NCBI GenBank assembly: GCA_016795425.1
Contig: JAEUHG010000170.1
Coordinates: 1-60,741, forward strand
Source: Verrucomicrobiales bacterium
Lineage (GTDB): Bacteria > Verrucomicrobiota > Verrucomicrobiia > Limisphaerales > CAIMTB01
Reading direction: 5' to 3'
Length of the DNA: 60,741 nucleotides
Both the position numbers and the translations under genes were made by a program. Numbering within the stretch: the stretch's first letter is position 1; the number at the start of each line of letters is the position of its first letter. Under the pieces are notes generated by a model. That model was not told where the DNA came from and ran no database searches. It saw only the letters and a list, made by a program, of their open reading frames with translations. Below, piece after piece: positions 36,785 to 45,536 of this stretch.

Positions 36785-37072
36785 AAGTTTGGCAATGGGG
36801 TGGACGGTGGAACTCCTTCCCGAGGTGCGGTGAGACGGGGTGAACCTCCGGGCGTGGCTGCCATAAGCGATAATCCGTCATTTAAGTCAAGCAGACATTG
36901 GATTTATGCTAAGAAAGATGGGTTAGAGAGGATGAAGTAAGGAAACTTCCATTGACTTCCCCTAACAACTCGCATACCAAGGCGTCAGTCTCTGGCATCC
37001 GGTCCCGGCACCTCGCCAATTCGTGAGATGAGACAGTCCATTGCGACCTTTAATCCTACTTCCCACCCACTT
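36785..37072. promoter_or_regulatory. Divergent intergenic region, AT-rich core, probable promoters
   Basis: Between the minus-strand metalloprotease unit and the plus-strand PEP-CTERM gene. This is one of the least GC-rich stretches in the window (about 36861-36960). On the plus strand, TTGACT at 36952-36957 is followed after 17 bases by TACCAA at 36975-36980, a weak sigma-70-like pair. On the minus strand, TTGACT occupies 36885-36890 with no good -10 at standard spacing. Promoter calls are tentative. Confidence 0.35.
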
Positions 37073-37690
37073 ATGACCCACTATTTGCGCAGGGCGATCG
37101 GCGCCTCCATTGTCGCCTCCTGTTTGGGATCGGCCACCACGGCGTCCGCCAGCTCATGGCTGACTTTTGACGAGTTACCGTCGCAACCCGTGAATGGTCT
37201 CGCGATCGCGGGTGTGACTTTCGGATTTGAGGTAGGCGGGATTGCCAGCGATGACGCGACCTACAATGTCGACCTCGGCTTCGGGTCCACGACGTTTCTG
37301 TCGGATCCGGTGCTGGAGGGCGACGCGACGGGTGTGTTGAGGCTGATTTTCGCGCAGCCCACGGCGAAGCTTTCCTTCGGTCTGGGATTGAATTCAGCCG
37401 CGGACCTGGCTCCGGCGGCGATCGTGGAACTCTATGACGAGGGCGGGTTGTTGTTGGATTCGGAGTCGGTGGACACCACGGGAGATCTCAGCCTTGGCAT
37501 CAGCGAGGGCGGGTTTGAATGGATCAGCGCCGCCGGCGGCGCGTCGCTCGTGGTCATTGATTTCAACGATCAGGCTTCCCGCTTTGCCTTGGACAATCTT
37601 CGCTTCGAAGCAGTGCCGGAACCGGGGACGTTCCTGGCGGGCGCTCTGGTCGCCGGGTTGGGTCTGGTTGCCTACCGGCGGCGTCGATGA
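37073..37690 (+). CDS. PEP-CTERM sorting-signal protein
   Basis: 205 residues from ATG 37073 (signal peptide 'LRRAIGASIVASCLGSATTA'). GTG/ATG codons upstream in frame only add a polar leader. The mature part is a beta-rich extracellular domain ('SSWLTFDELPSQPVNGLAIA'). The C-terminus is a textbook PEP-CTERM signal from residue 181: V-P-E-P-G, a hydrophobic helix 'FLAGALVAGLGLVAY' and a final RRRR. It would be processed by an exosortase at the cell envelope; no exosortase lies in this window. Function of the ectodomain is unknown. Confidence 0.88.
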   Translation: MTHYLRRAIGASIVASCLGSATTASASSWLTFDELPSQPVNGLAIAGVTFGFEVGGIASDDATYNVDLGFGSTTFLSDPVLEGDATGVLRLIFAQPTAKLSFGLGLNSAADLAPAAIVELYDEGGLLLDSESVDTTGDLSLGISEGGFEWISAAGGASLVVIDFNDQASRFALDNLRFEAVPEPGTFLAGALVAGLGLVAYRRRR

Positions 37691-38077
37691 GCGGGAACAG
37701 CCCGGCGGAAGGGGAGGGAGATTCTGGAAATAGGATGGGGGAAATGCGGTCTGCCCGTCGGCATGCCATCGGCTCAGGTCCTGGCACCGTGGAAACGGCC
37801 CGCGTTCAAGTCTTTGCCAATTGACGGCACGTGGCATAAGCTTTCCTCCACGTGCTATGGAGGGCGGCTTTTTGTTAACAGAGTGTGCTCAGCAGGGTCG
37901 TCGGCGACTATTTTCCGCCGAATATGCCCTCCGTGGCCAAGGAGATTCGGTCCAATTCATACTCAAGCATACTGGTGTCGCGACGATAGGTCCTGCGATA
38001 TCGAGGCTTTCCGCTTTTTGGGAGGAACGGCGCCAACGGAGGATTCCCCCAGCGAGCGATGGCCGGCTTTTTCTTTC
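37691..38077 (+). other. Long leader region before the mono-heme gene
   Basis: 387 bases without a convincing gene. The frame of the downstream CDS is open here but encodes a cysteine/arginine-rich, signal-less leader. It contains a strong inverted repeat, listed separately. No tRNA or clear terminator is seen. Confidence 0.45.
37827..37855. promoter_or_regulatory. Perfect 8-bp inverted repeat (GCACGTGG / CCACGTGC)
   Basis: Left arm 37827-37834, right arm 37848-37855, 13-base spacer. Each arm contains the palindrome CACGTG. TTGACG immediately precedes it at 37821-37826. It could be a dimer-binding operator or an RNA stem-loop in a 5' leader. It is 223 bases upstream of the mono-heme protein start. 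Confidence 0.4.
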
Positions 38078-40219
38078 ATGACGTACCCATTTGAACCACG
38101 CAGGCACACCCTCGCGTCCATTCGTACTGTTCTGGCGGCGCTCGGCCTCCTTGTTGTCCTGATTCAGGACCTCACCCGCCCGTCGCATGCCGCCATCGTT
38201 CTCCCCATCGAGGTGATCGGCACCAACCTCACGACGGAATCGGTCAGTGTCGTCGTGCCCGGCAATCCACCGATCACCAGTCTGCGCATGCAGATCCATG
38301 GCCTCACCCTGGCCAACAAGGCGAGCGTCCAAGTCAATAGTGCGGCGTGGGTGAACTTGAACAACACGACGGTGGCGGTGGACGAGCCCGGCAAATCCTA
38401 CGGGGGGATCGGCGGCGGATTCGGCACGCTGAACCTGACGCTGAAGCTGGCCGCCGGCGTCGCCAAGTCGGGGACGAACACCATCCGTTTCCGGTTCAAT
38501 GACGTTACCCGGGCGAGCATCGGCTACCGGGTGCTGCGATTCAACTTCCTGGCCAACGGTACCAATGTGCTTCCGGAGTCGACTTTTGTGGCCGATGACC
38601 CCCGGACCTGGAAAGCGCCACTGACGAATGCGACCTCCGTCGCGGAGGGGCGGAACCTGTGGTACACCCGGCCTTTGGTGGTGCGCGGCGACGCCATCCA
38701 GGCGCGATGCACGGATTGCCACGCCCACGACGGCCGAGATCTCAAGTACTTCAATTACTCCAACAAATCGATCATCGAGCGATCCAAGTTCCATGGCTTG
38801 ACCCCCACCGAGGCGCAGAAAATTGCGAGTTACATCCGGATGCTCAACGTCCCGTATGCCGCCAAGGGTCGACCGTGGAACCCACCGTATCAGCCGGGGC
38901 CGGGCCTGGATGCCGCGCCAGTGAGGGATTGGGCGGCCGGAGCTGGGCTCAGTTGGGTGCTTTCCCGCGACGATGCCAGCTTCGATTACATGTTCACCAA
39001 TGGCATCACCGCGGAACAGATCGCCTTCAAGTCGATGATCAATGCCCGGGAGATCCCCCTGGCGATCCAGTTTCCCGATTGGAATCACTGGCTTCCAGAG
39101 GTGCATCCCAAGGACGCCTGGGGTGCCACGTTCACCAAGTCCAAGCTCAATACCAATTACACCCGCATCCGGGGTATGATGAGCTCCGACAAGCTGCTAT
39201 CCGCCCGCCGAATCAAAACACTGAGTCAGGAATGGTACACGGACGCCGTGTTTTTCTTCGGTCGGGATGGAACCATGGATGTGCCCGAACCGGCGAAGCC
39301 GTGGCCGTTGGAGTTTCAGGTCAATTACAACAGCACCATGCATTGGCGGCTGACGAAATTTTGGGAGATCATCACGGAATTCCAGCTCGAGGACATGGGG
39401 GTGGAGGTTCTGGGTGCTCACGCCAATGACCGTACCTGGTACGACTCGATGCTCTTCAATACCGGCCCGCATTTCATGCATCTCACGAAAACCGGGAATC
39501 CCATCAATGACGGGTCGATCAACAATTGGGACTATTTCTCGGCGATCTGGTATCAGTTGCAGGTCACACTGAATAACTCCAATAAACGCCCGTCGGGTAC
39601 CGACCCGATCGACTGGGCGTACCTGCATGCCTTCGCCGGGCGCCTCGCTTCCAAGGATGTCGGCTCCGCCGCCGTCATGACGCTGAATCTGGTCACCGCA
39701 GCGCAATCCCTCGAAAATGGAAAGGGACCGCGAAGTTGGGGCTACGGCTGGGAACCTGTCAGCCGCGCCAACCTCCACTTCATGGCGCCAGAGCCCCACT
39801 TTCCGTACGTCTGGAAGCAAGTCCCCGCTGCCCGCCGGAAGTTGATCGCCGAGGCCTACCTCAAGAATTGGATCGAAAAGACCGCATCGTATCCCGTGGA
39901 CCATTATTATTATTCCGACGACCCGCGCTGGAACGGGGCCTTCGCCAGACCGAATGAAGTGCTGCCGACACCCATTAATCCCACGGGCGGCCGATGGATC
40001 GAACGCTATTGGCCCCTGGCAAAGAATTTCCGGAAGCTGGGAGTGGATGAGGTCCAGATCAATCGCCTCATCGACTTCGGAAAAGCTCTCTGGCCTCTGA
40101 ATGATTGGGACTCGCTTCGTGCGCCGACGGTGGCGCTGGCGGAATCCACTCCGGAGTCGCCATTGGTCCCTCCGAGAGCACCAACCCAGCCTACAGGCTT
40201 CAGGGTCGTCGCCAGGTAA
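38078..40219 (+). CDS. Exported mono-heme cytochrome c-like protein
   Basis: 713 residues from ATG 38078, chosen because it gives a signal segment ('TVLAALGLLVVLIQDL' then 'SHAA'). The N-terminal about 150 residues are beta-rich and resemble a binding module ('VEVIGTNLTTESVSVVVPG'-like strands). A single c-heme motif CTDCH at residue 211 is followed by 'HDGRDLKYFNYS' and a helical cytochrome-like segment with 'TPTEAQKIASYIRML'. The remaining about 430 residues are Trp/Tyr-rich and mostly helical ('WEIITEFQLEDMGVEV', 'GPHFMHLTKTGNPI'). I do not recognise the enzyme. A large domain joined to one heme suggests a periplasmic oxidase or dehydrogenase-like role (inference). Confidence 0.75.
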   Translation: MTYPFEPRRHTLASIRTVLAALGLLVVLIQDLTRPSHAAIVLPIEVIGTNLTTESVSVVVPGNPPITSLRMQIHGLTLANKASVQVNSAAWVNLNNTTVAVDEPGKSYGGIGGGFGTLNLTLKLAAGVAKSGTNTIRFRFNDVTRASIGYRVLRFNFLANGTNVLPESTFVADDPRTWKAPLTNATSVAEGRNLWYTRPLVVRGDAIQARCTDCHAHDGRDLKYFNYSNKSIIERSKFHGLTPTEAQKIASYIRMLNVPYAAKGRPWNPPYQPGPGLDAAPVRDWAAGAGLSWVLSRDDASFDYMFTNGITAEQIAFKSMINAREIPLAIQFPDWNHWLPEVHPKDAWGATFTKSKLNTNYTRIRGMMSSDKLLSARRIKTLSQEWYTDAVFFFGRDGTMDVPEPAKPWPLEFQVNYNSTMHWRLTKFWEIITEFQLEDMGVEVLGAHANDRTWYDSMLFNTGPHFMHLTKTGNPINDGSINNWDYFSAIWYQLQVTLNNSNKRPSGTDPIDWAYLHAFAGRLASKDVGSAAVMTLNLVTAAQSLENGKGPRSWGYGWEPVSRANLHFMAPEPHFPYVWKQVPAARRKLIAEAYLKNWIEKTASYPVDHYYYSDDPRWNGAFARPNEVLPTPINPTGGRWIERYWPLAKNFRKLGVDEVQINRLIDFGKALWPLNDWDSLRAPTVALAESTPESPLVPPRAPTQPTGFRVVAR

Positions 40220-40384
40220 GCCTGGGCGGTCGGCTCCGCCGCCAGCCCTCGGATTGGAATAGGATGATTGCCAGCTGACCCTTCAGGGATTTCGAACGGC
40301 GGGTTGGCTCCGGTTGGCGAGGCGCGGAACTTGCATTCGATTCGATCGCCAAACCAGGGACGGGCGTGGCATGACGGGGGTGTC

Positions 40385-41833
40385 ATGCATTCCATTCAGC
40401 AAGCAGCTTGGGGCGTTGCCCTGGGTGTGTTCCTTGCCGTTTCCGGGGCTCTGCGGGCGGCGGAATTGCCCCATATTCTGGTGATGCTCGTCGATGATAT
40501 GGGCTACGGGGATCCGGGCTGTTACAATCCAGCGTCGAAGATCTCCACCCCCAACATCGATCGCCTGGCGGCAGAGGGTCTTCGATTCACCGATGCTCAC
40601 GCCCCGGGCGCGGTCTGCCATCCTTCCCGTTACGGTCTGCTCACCGGCCGGTACCCCTTTCGAACCGATGTCTCGGTCTGGCCCAGGCAACCGCTGATCG
40701 AGAAGAACCGGATCACTCTTGCCTCGTTGCTGCGTTCTCGCGGTTACCGAACCGCCATGATCGGCAAATGGCACCTGGGTTTTCACGAGCAAGGATACGA
40801 CCAACCGCTCGCCGGGGGACCGATTGAGGTAGGATTCGACACCTTCTTCGGCATCCGCGCCTCCACGGATATCCCGCCGTATTTCTACATTCGTGGCGAT
40901 CGCGCCGTCGTCCCGCCAACCTCCACCATCGCGGCGAGTCGCAGTCCGGACTGGTCCCCGATCCAGGGCGAGTTCTGGAGGGAAGGGGGCATCGCCCCCG
41001 ACTTGGCGTTGAAGGACGTGCTGCCGAGGTTCACCCAGGAGGCGGTCGACGTCATCACCGCGCACGCCGCCGGGAAGCCGCGAAAGCCCCTGATGCTGTA
41101 CGTCGCATTGCCAGCGCCGCATACGCCGTGGTTGCCATCGGTCGAGTTTCGAGGAACGAGTCGCGCCGGCCTGTACGGGGATTTCGCTGCCATGACCGAC
41201 GCGATGATCGGCCGCATCCTCGAAGCCTTGAACCTAGCCGGAATGAAGGAGAACACGTTGGTGGTCTTCGCGTCCGACAACGGACCGACGTGGTACCCCG
41301 CGGATGGACAACGGACCGGGCACGACTCCGCCGGCGGTTGGCGGGGCATGAAGGGCGATGCCTGGGAGGCCGGCCATCGGGTGCCCCTCATCATGCGCTG
41401 GCCGGGCAGGATCAAAGCCGCAACGGTCACCCGACAGACCGTTTGCTTGACTGATCTGTTGGCCACTTTCGGCTCCCTGGTGAGCGCCCGACTTCCCGAG
41501 GATTCCGGGGAGGACAGCTTCGATCTGCGGCCGTTGATTCTGGGGCGCCATCCTGAAAGCCGCCCGATTCGCGGACCGGTGGTGACCGTCTCATCCGCGG
41601 GCTTCACCGCGATAAGGTCGGGTCCCTGGAAACTCATAGACGGCCTCGGATCCGGCGGGTTCAGCCCTCCGAGCCGCATCCAGCCCGCGATCGGCGGAGC
41701 AACGGGCCAGCTCTACAACCTGAAGGACGATCCCACGGAATCGACCAATGTCTGGCAGCAGCATTTGGACGTCGTCGAGCGCCTGACCGCCGAGCTGACA
41801 CGAATTCGTGAGTCAAAGCGAAGCCGTCCCTGA
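40385..41833 (+). CDS. Arylsulfatase A-like sulfatase, exported
   Basis: 482 residues from ATG 40385, giving the signal peptide 'AAWGVALGVFLAVSGALRAA'. Metal-binding start 'ILVMLVDDMGYGDPGCY'. Catalytic motif CHPSR with C78, followed by 'YGLLTGRYPF', a canonical type I sulfatase signature. 'IGKWHLGFH' and 'VFASDNGPTWYP' provide further active-site residues. The C-terminus ends 'QLYNLKDDPTESTNVWQQ'. It needs formylglycine maturation. It follows the mono-heme gene by 165 bases on the same strand. Confidence 0.92.
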   Translation: MHSIQQAAWGVALGVFLAVSGALRAAELPHILVMLVDDMGYGDPGCYNPASKISTPNIDRLAAEGLRFTDAHAPGAVCHPSRYGLLTGRYPFRTDVSVWPRQPLIEKNRITLASLLRSRGYRTAMIGKWHLGFHEQGYDQPLAGGPIEVGFDTFFGIRASTDIPPYFYIRGDRAVVPPTSTIAASRSPDWSPIQGEFWREGGIAPDLALKDVLPRFTQEAVDVITAHAAGKPRKPLMLYVALPAPHTPWLPSVEFRGTSRAGLYGDFAAMTDAMIGRILEALNLAGMKENTLVVFASDNGPTWYPADGQRTGHDSAGGWRGMKGDAWEAGHRVPLIMRWPGRIKAATVTRQTVCLTDLLATFGSLVSARLPEDSGEDSFDLRPLILGRHPESRPIRGPVVTVSSAGFTAIRSGPWKLIDGLGSGGFSPPSRIQPAIGGATGQLYNLKDDPTESTNVWQQHLDVVERLTAELTRIRESKRSRP

Positions 41834-41981
41834 TCTCTACACAGGTATGAAGAGAAAGGCGTGAGGGTTGGATCGTCATGCGCCCGTAATTCTGATCCTT
41901 GGTTGAATTGAATCCTGGAACTCATTTCTGATTCCACTCGCCAACGGACCGAGGCTAAACGAGTCTCTTTTCGTCCAGTGC

Positions 41982-42851
41982 ATGAGACATTATCTCCGTG
42001 CCTTTCTTGCCGCGGGTCTCGTTCTTTCGCCGCTACCCATTTCCGCCGCTTCGCTTCCCTATTTCGACAACTTCGATGACGATCCCGTTGAGAGTAGTAG
42101 TCCTCCTTCGGAGCCGGGACCTGAGTCGGGTAGCTTTCTCGAGACGATCAATGGGCAGCCGGGTTCAGCGTACTGGAACGTATTCGCCGGCTCTTCTCCG
42201 AATCGCTATTACCAGACCGGCTTCACCACCGCGAGCACGGTGAACCTGTCGGCGGCCTTGGAGTTCCCGGGACTTGTCGGCGGGAGTTTCGCCGTCTCGA
42301 CTCAATTCGCGTTCGATACCCTTTTCGACATTAATGCCACGGGCGGTCTAACGGTTGGCCTTGGTGCCGCCGCGGAGAGTGCTCACTTCAGTTCCGGGGC
42401 CCGGTACGAACTATCGTATGTCCTGCTTTCCATTGAGCCGGGATTGGAACCCGTCGGAACCTTAAGAATCGAGGAATTTGGCAGCGATGGCCGTGCCGTT
42501 GCGACCTCCAACCAGATCGTTCCTGTTCCGGACGTGGCCTATACCTTGACGTTCTGGGGAACCCGGACCTCCGCGGGGCTTGTCTTAAAGGGGGAACTGT
42601 TGGCTTCGAACGGTGCCCTAGCTGTGGTGTCGGCCTTCGACGATACGCCGCTGGGCGGAGCTCATTTCGGTTACAGCGTGAACGCCGAGGTCCCGACCTT
42701 CACCAACGTGGGGATCAACGCGAAGTTCGACGACTTCCTGGTGACGGTTCCCGAACCATCCACACCCAAATTTTTTGTCGCCGGCCTTTTGCTGCTGACC
42801 TTTGTTCGACCTGCAACACGGAATCCCAGCATCACGCCAGGAAACGGATAA
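41982..42851 (+). CDS. PEP-CTERM-like surface protein with atypical tail
   Basis: 289 residues. Signal peptide 'LRAFLAAGLVLSPLPISAA', then an extracellular beta-sandwich beginning 'LPYFDNFDDDP', a pattern seen in lectin-like PEP-CTERM proteins. The C-terminus has V-P-E-P-S from residue 256 and a hydrophobic stretch 'FFVAGLLLLTFV'. Instead of a compact Arg cluster at the end, it continues 'RPATRNPSITPGNG'. That tail is longer and less basic than usual, so sorting efficiency is uncertain. Confidence 0.8.
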   Translation: MRHYLRAFLAAGLVLSPLPISAASLPYFDNFDDDPVESSSPPSEPGPESGSFLETINGQPGSAYWNVFAGSSPNRYYQTGFTTASTVNLSAALEFPGLVGGSFAVSTQFAFDTLFDINATGGLTVGLGAAAESAHFSSGARYELSYVLLSIEPGLEPVGTLRIEEFGSDGRAVATSNQIVPVPDVAYTLTFWGTRTSAGLVLKGELLASNGALAVVSAFDDTPLGGAHFGYSVNAEVPTFTNVGINAKFDDFLVTVPEPSTPKFFVAGLLLLTFVRPATRNPSITPGNG

Positions 42852-42880
42852 CGGCCGTCAGCAGGTTGCTGGACCCCTTC

Positions 42881-42897
42881 GGCGCTTTGATAGCGCC
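42881..42897 (+). terminator. Short hairpin downstream of PEP-CTERM-like gene
   Basis: GGCGCT (42881-42886), TTGAT loop, AGCGCC (42892-42897): a 6-bp stem 29 bases after the stop. No run of T follows, so intrinsic termination would be weak. Confidence 0.35.
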
Positions 42898-43104
42898 CTC
42901 GGTCCGATTCGCACCCGAATCCACCGCGAAGGCCTTGGATTGGCGACATGAGCGTTGCACTTGTCGCTCCATTTCGTTACGGGATGCCGCGTCATGTCCG
43001 CATCCCGCACAGCAATCAAGGGTCGCCGATCGACATCTGGGGGGCGAACATCCGATCCAAAACGTTCCCATTCGCGTTCCGTCCGAAGATCCGGAGAGTC
43101 CTCG

Positions 43105-44553
43105 ATGGTTCAAAGGCCGTTGGCGGATCGAACCGTGATTGAGCACCGGTTCAGGGTCGCGCTCGCGGCGGCACCCATCGTGGTGTTCAACCAGGACCGG
43201 GAATTGCGTTACACGTGGATCGCCAATCCGGCTTTGGGGTTGAATGAGGAGGAAGCCCTGGGCCGCACCGACGAGGAGATTCTTGGCATGGAAGCGGCCC
43301 AACCGCTGATGGCCATCAAACGACGCGTGTTGGAGTTCAAGAAAGGAGAACGCCATGAATTGACGGTCAGTCGCGCCGGTCGATCGGGTTGGTTCGATCT
43401 GATGGTGGAACCCCTGCGCGACGCCGCCGGTCAAGTCGTGGGAATCACCTGCGCCGCGGTGGATATCACGAAACGCAAGATGGCTGAGGCGGCTCTGCAA
43501 GAGGCTGAAGCGCGACTCCGGCTGTCGGCCGAAGCAGGCAATCTCGGTTTCTGGGATTGGGACCTGGAATCCAACCAGCTCCTCTTCTCTGCGGAGGGGC
43601 GGCGTCAGATCGGCTACATCGAGGAAGAACTCCCCAGTCGCATCGAGGAATTGCAGGTCCGGGTTCATCCCGAGGACATCGAGACAATCCTGCGCACGGC
43701 CCGCGCGGTCATCGCGCATCCCGAAGACCGGCACCGAGTCGAGTTCCGATTCAAACACCAGGATGGACATTATCGCTGGTTTTATTCCGAGGCGGATGTG
43801 ATGCGCGGTCCGGACGGCAAGCCAAGGCGCATGCTGGGCTGCAATGTTGATGTGACTCAGCACAAGCGGTTGGAGACCGAACGTGCCATGGCGCTGGCAC
43901 GCGTGGCGACGGTTGCGGAACTGGAACGCCAGCGCATCGCGCGCGAATTGCACGATCAAACCGCACAACGGTTGGTCGCGCTGTCGGTGGAACTCAAGAC
44001 CTTGGAAACCAATCTGGCTTCGGGCCGACCCCAAAGGCGACGGGTCGAGTTTTTGCGACGGGCGGTGGACGACCTTCAGCAGCAGGTGCGCCAGATCGCC
44101 TGGGATCTGCGCGCCGGCGAACTGGCCGAAGGAGGCCTGGAAGCCGCTCTGCGAGCCTACATCGAGGAATGGTCCGAGCGCACCGCGCTCGGTGCCGAGT
44201 TCGAATGCCGCGGCCTGAACGGCCAGCGGCTTCCCGCAGCGATAGAGTCCACCCTCTATCGCGTGACCCAGGAGATGCTCGCCAATGTGGCCAAACACGC
44301 CCGGGCCACCTGCGTCAGCGTGCTGCTGGAGCGCGACGACGAGTTGGTGCGGCTCACGGTGGAAGATGATGGTTGCGGATTCGATGCCGAAGCCATCCAG
44401 GAATCCCCGGAGACCGCCCAACGCCTGGGATTGTTGGGCATCAGAGAACGAGTGGCCTTGGCGGGCGGCACGCTTCTCATCGAGTCCGCTCCCGGCGCGG
44501 GGACGACCCTGCTGGTGCGTGTTCCCATCGGCACCGAGGCGCCGCAATCATGA
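43105..44553 (+). CDS. PAS-PAS sensor histidine kinase, NarX/DegS (HisKA_3) type
   Basis: 482 residues from ATG 43105; ATG 42994 is an alternative but adds a Ser/Arg-rich leader. Two PAS domains occupy about 15-130 ('APIVVFNQDRELRYTWIAN') and 135-255 ('ISFWDWD'-like region, 'HYRWFYSEADV'). The HisKA_3 dimerisation helix has the phospho-acceptor H283 in 'RIARELHDQTAQRLVAL'. The HATPase domain is at about 370-480 ('DDGCGFDAEA', 'GLLGIRERV'). There are no membrane segments, so it senses a cytoplasmic signal. Its stop overlaps the next start as ATGA, which identifies the downstream NarL-type regulator as its cognate partner. Confidence 0.9.
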   Translation: MVQRPLADRTVIEHRFRVALAAAPIVVFNQDRELRYTWIANPALGLNEEEALGRTDEEILGMEAAQPLMAIKRRVLEFKKGERHELTVSRAGRSGWFDLMVEPLRDAAGQVVGITCAAVDITKRKMAEAALQEAEARLRLSAEAGNLGFWDWDLESNQLLFSAEGRRQIGYIEEELPSRIEELQVRVHPEDIETILRTARAVIAHPEDRHRVEFRFKHQDGHYRWFYSEADVMRGPDGKPRRMLGCNVDVTQHKRLETERAMALARVATVAELERQRIARELHDQTAQRLVALSVELKTLETNLASGRPQRRRVEFLRRAVDDLQQQVRQIAWDLRAGELAEGGLEAALRAYIEEWSERTALGAEFECRGLNGQRLPAAIESTLYRVTQEMLANVAKHARATCVSVLLERDDELVRLTVEDDGCGFDAEAIQESPETAQRLGLLGIRERVALAGGTLLIESAPGAGTTLLVRVPIGTEAPQS

Positions 44554-45209
44554 AGGCCTTGCGCATCTTTCTCGCCGAAGACCAAACCATCCTCCGGCAG
44601 AGCCTGAAGTCGCTCATCGAGGATTACCCGGACCTGCGCGTCGTCGGCGAAGCCGCCGATGGCGAGGAGGCGGTCCGATTGGTCAAATCTCTGCATCCCG
44701 ATATCGTGGTCATGGACATCTCGATGCCCCGGACCGACGGAATCCAGGCCGCCGCCGCGATCAAACAAGCCTGCCCGGAAGTGAAGGTTCTGGTGCTGAC
44801 GGTTCACGAGACCAAGAGCCATATTCGTCGCGCACTGCAGGCCGGCGCGTCGGGCTACGTGGTCAAACGGTCCGCTGCCGAGGAACTCATCCAAGCCCTC
44901 CGCGCGGTGGCCGCGGAGGGCGTCTACCTCGACCCGATCGTGGCCATGAAACTCATCCCCAACACCAAGACGCCCGCCTCCGTCAAGGTTCAGCAGGAAT
45001 CGTTGAGCGACCGCGAAGCCGAGGTGGTTCGGCTCATCGCGCTGGGATACGCCAACAAGGAAATCGCCGCCCGACTGAATCTGAGCGTTAAGACCGTCGA
45101 GACCTTCAAAATGCGGTCCACGGAGAAACTCGGCCTTCGCAGCCGGGTCGAGATCGTCCGTTACGCCCTGGATCAAGGTTGGCTGACGCCGAATGGCGAA
45201 GGAAATTAA
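44550..45209 (+). CDS. NarL/LuxR-family response regulator
   Basis: 219 residues. Receiver domain at 1-120 with phospho-acceptor D56 in 'DIVVMDISMPRTDGI', and the conserved Lys in 'ASGYVVKRSAAEEL'. The LuxR-type helix-turn-helix at about 150-210 reads 'LSDREAEVVRLIALGYANKE' and continues with the recognition helix. Start chosen at ATG 44550, which overlaps the kinase stop by 4 bases; the open frame upstream is antisense-like filler inside the kinase gene. It is the only DNA-binding output in this signalling island. Target genes are unknown; the octaheme cytochrome downstream is one candidate. Confidence 0.93.
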   Translation: MKALRIFLAEDQTILRQSLKSLIEDYPDLRVVGEAADGEEAVRLVKSLHPDIVVMDISMPRTDGIQAAAAIKQACPEVKVLVLTVHETKSHIRRALQAGASGYVVKRSAAEELIQALRAVAAEGVYLDPIVAMKLIPNTKTPASVKVQQESLSDREAEVVRLIALGYANKEIAARLNLSVKTVETFKMRSTEKLGLRSRVEIVRYALDQGWLTPNGEGN

Positions 45210-45536
45210 CCACCGGCGACGCTGGGCTTGGGCCGTGCACACCGTGGTTCGCAAGGGGGCGAGTGCCGGCCCAGGCGATGCCTGAGACAGGGGATGGACG
45301 AAGATCGTCGGCTCGGTTTTCAGGAAAGCCTCTCGCACCGCCTCCCTACACCGCGGGTTGGGTTTTCGCTTCCGGGTCGATCGTGCTTTGGACGTTCGTT
45401 TATTCCGTTGGTTCGCCTCTCCCTGACAGACACATCTTCCCGACAGCCGGATGGACGGGGACCTGCCGATGATGAGGGCGCATCCTGAACCACCTCCCAT
45501 CCACCTCACCGGCGGGCGCTACATTTCTCCAGCACC
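45210..45536 (+). other. Intergenic region before the large sensor kinase
   Basis: 327 bases with no convincing ORF, tRNA or strong hairpin. It presumably holds the promoter of the following kinase unit. Confidence 0.45.

Noticed and set aside
37821..37841. Sigma-54 promoter at GGCAC...GC
   Set aside because: The GG and GC elements are not at the required spacing.
42832..44547. 571-codon open frame on the minus strand
   Set aside because: Antisense to the PAS-PAS kinase with clear H-box and ATP-binding motifs.
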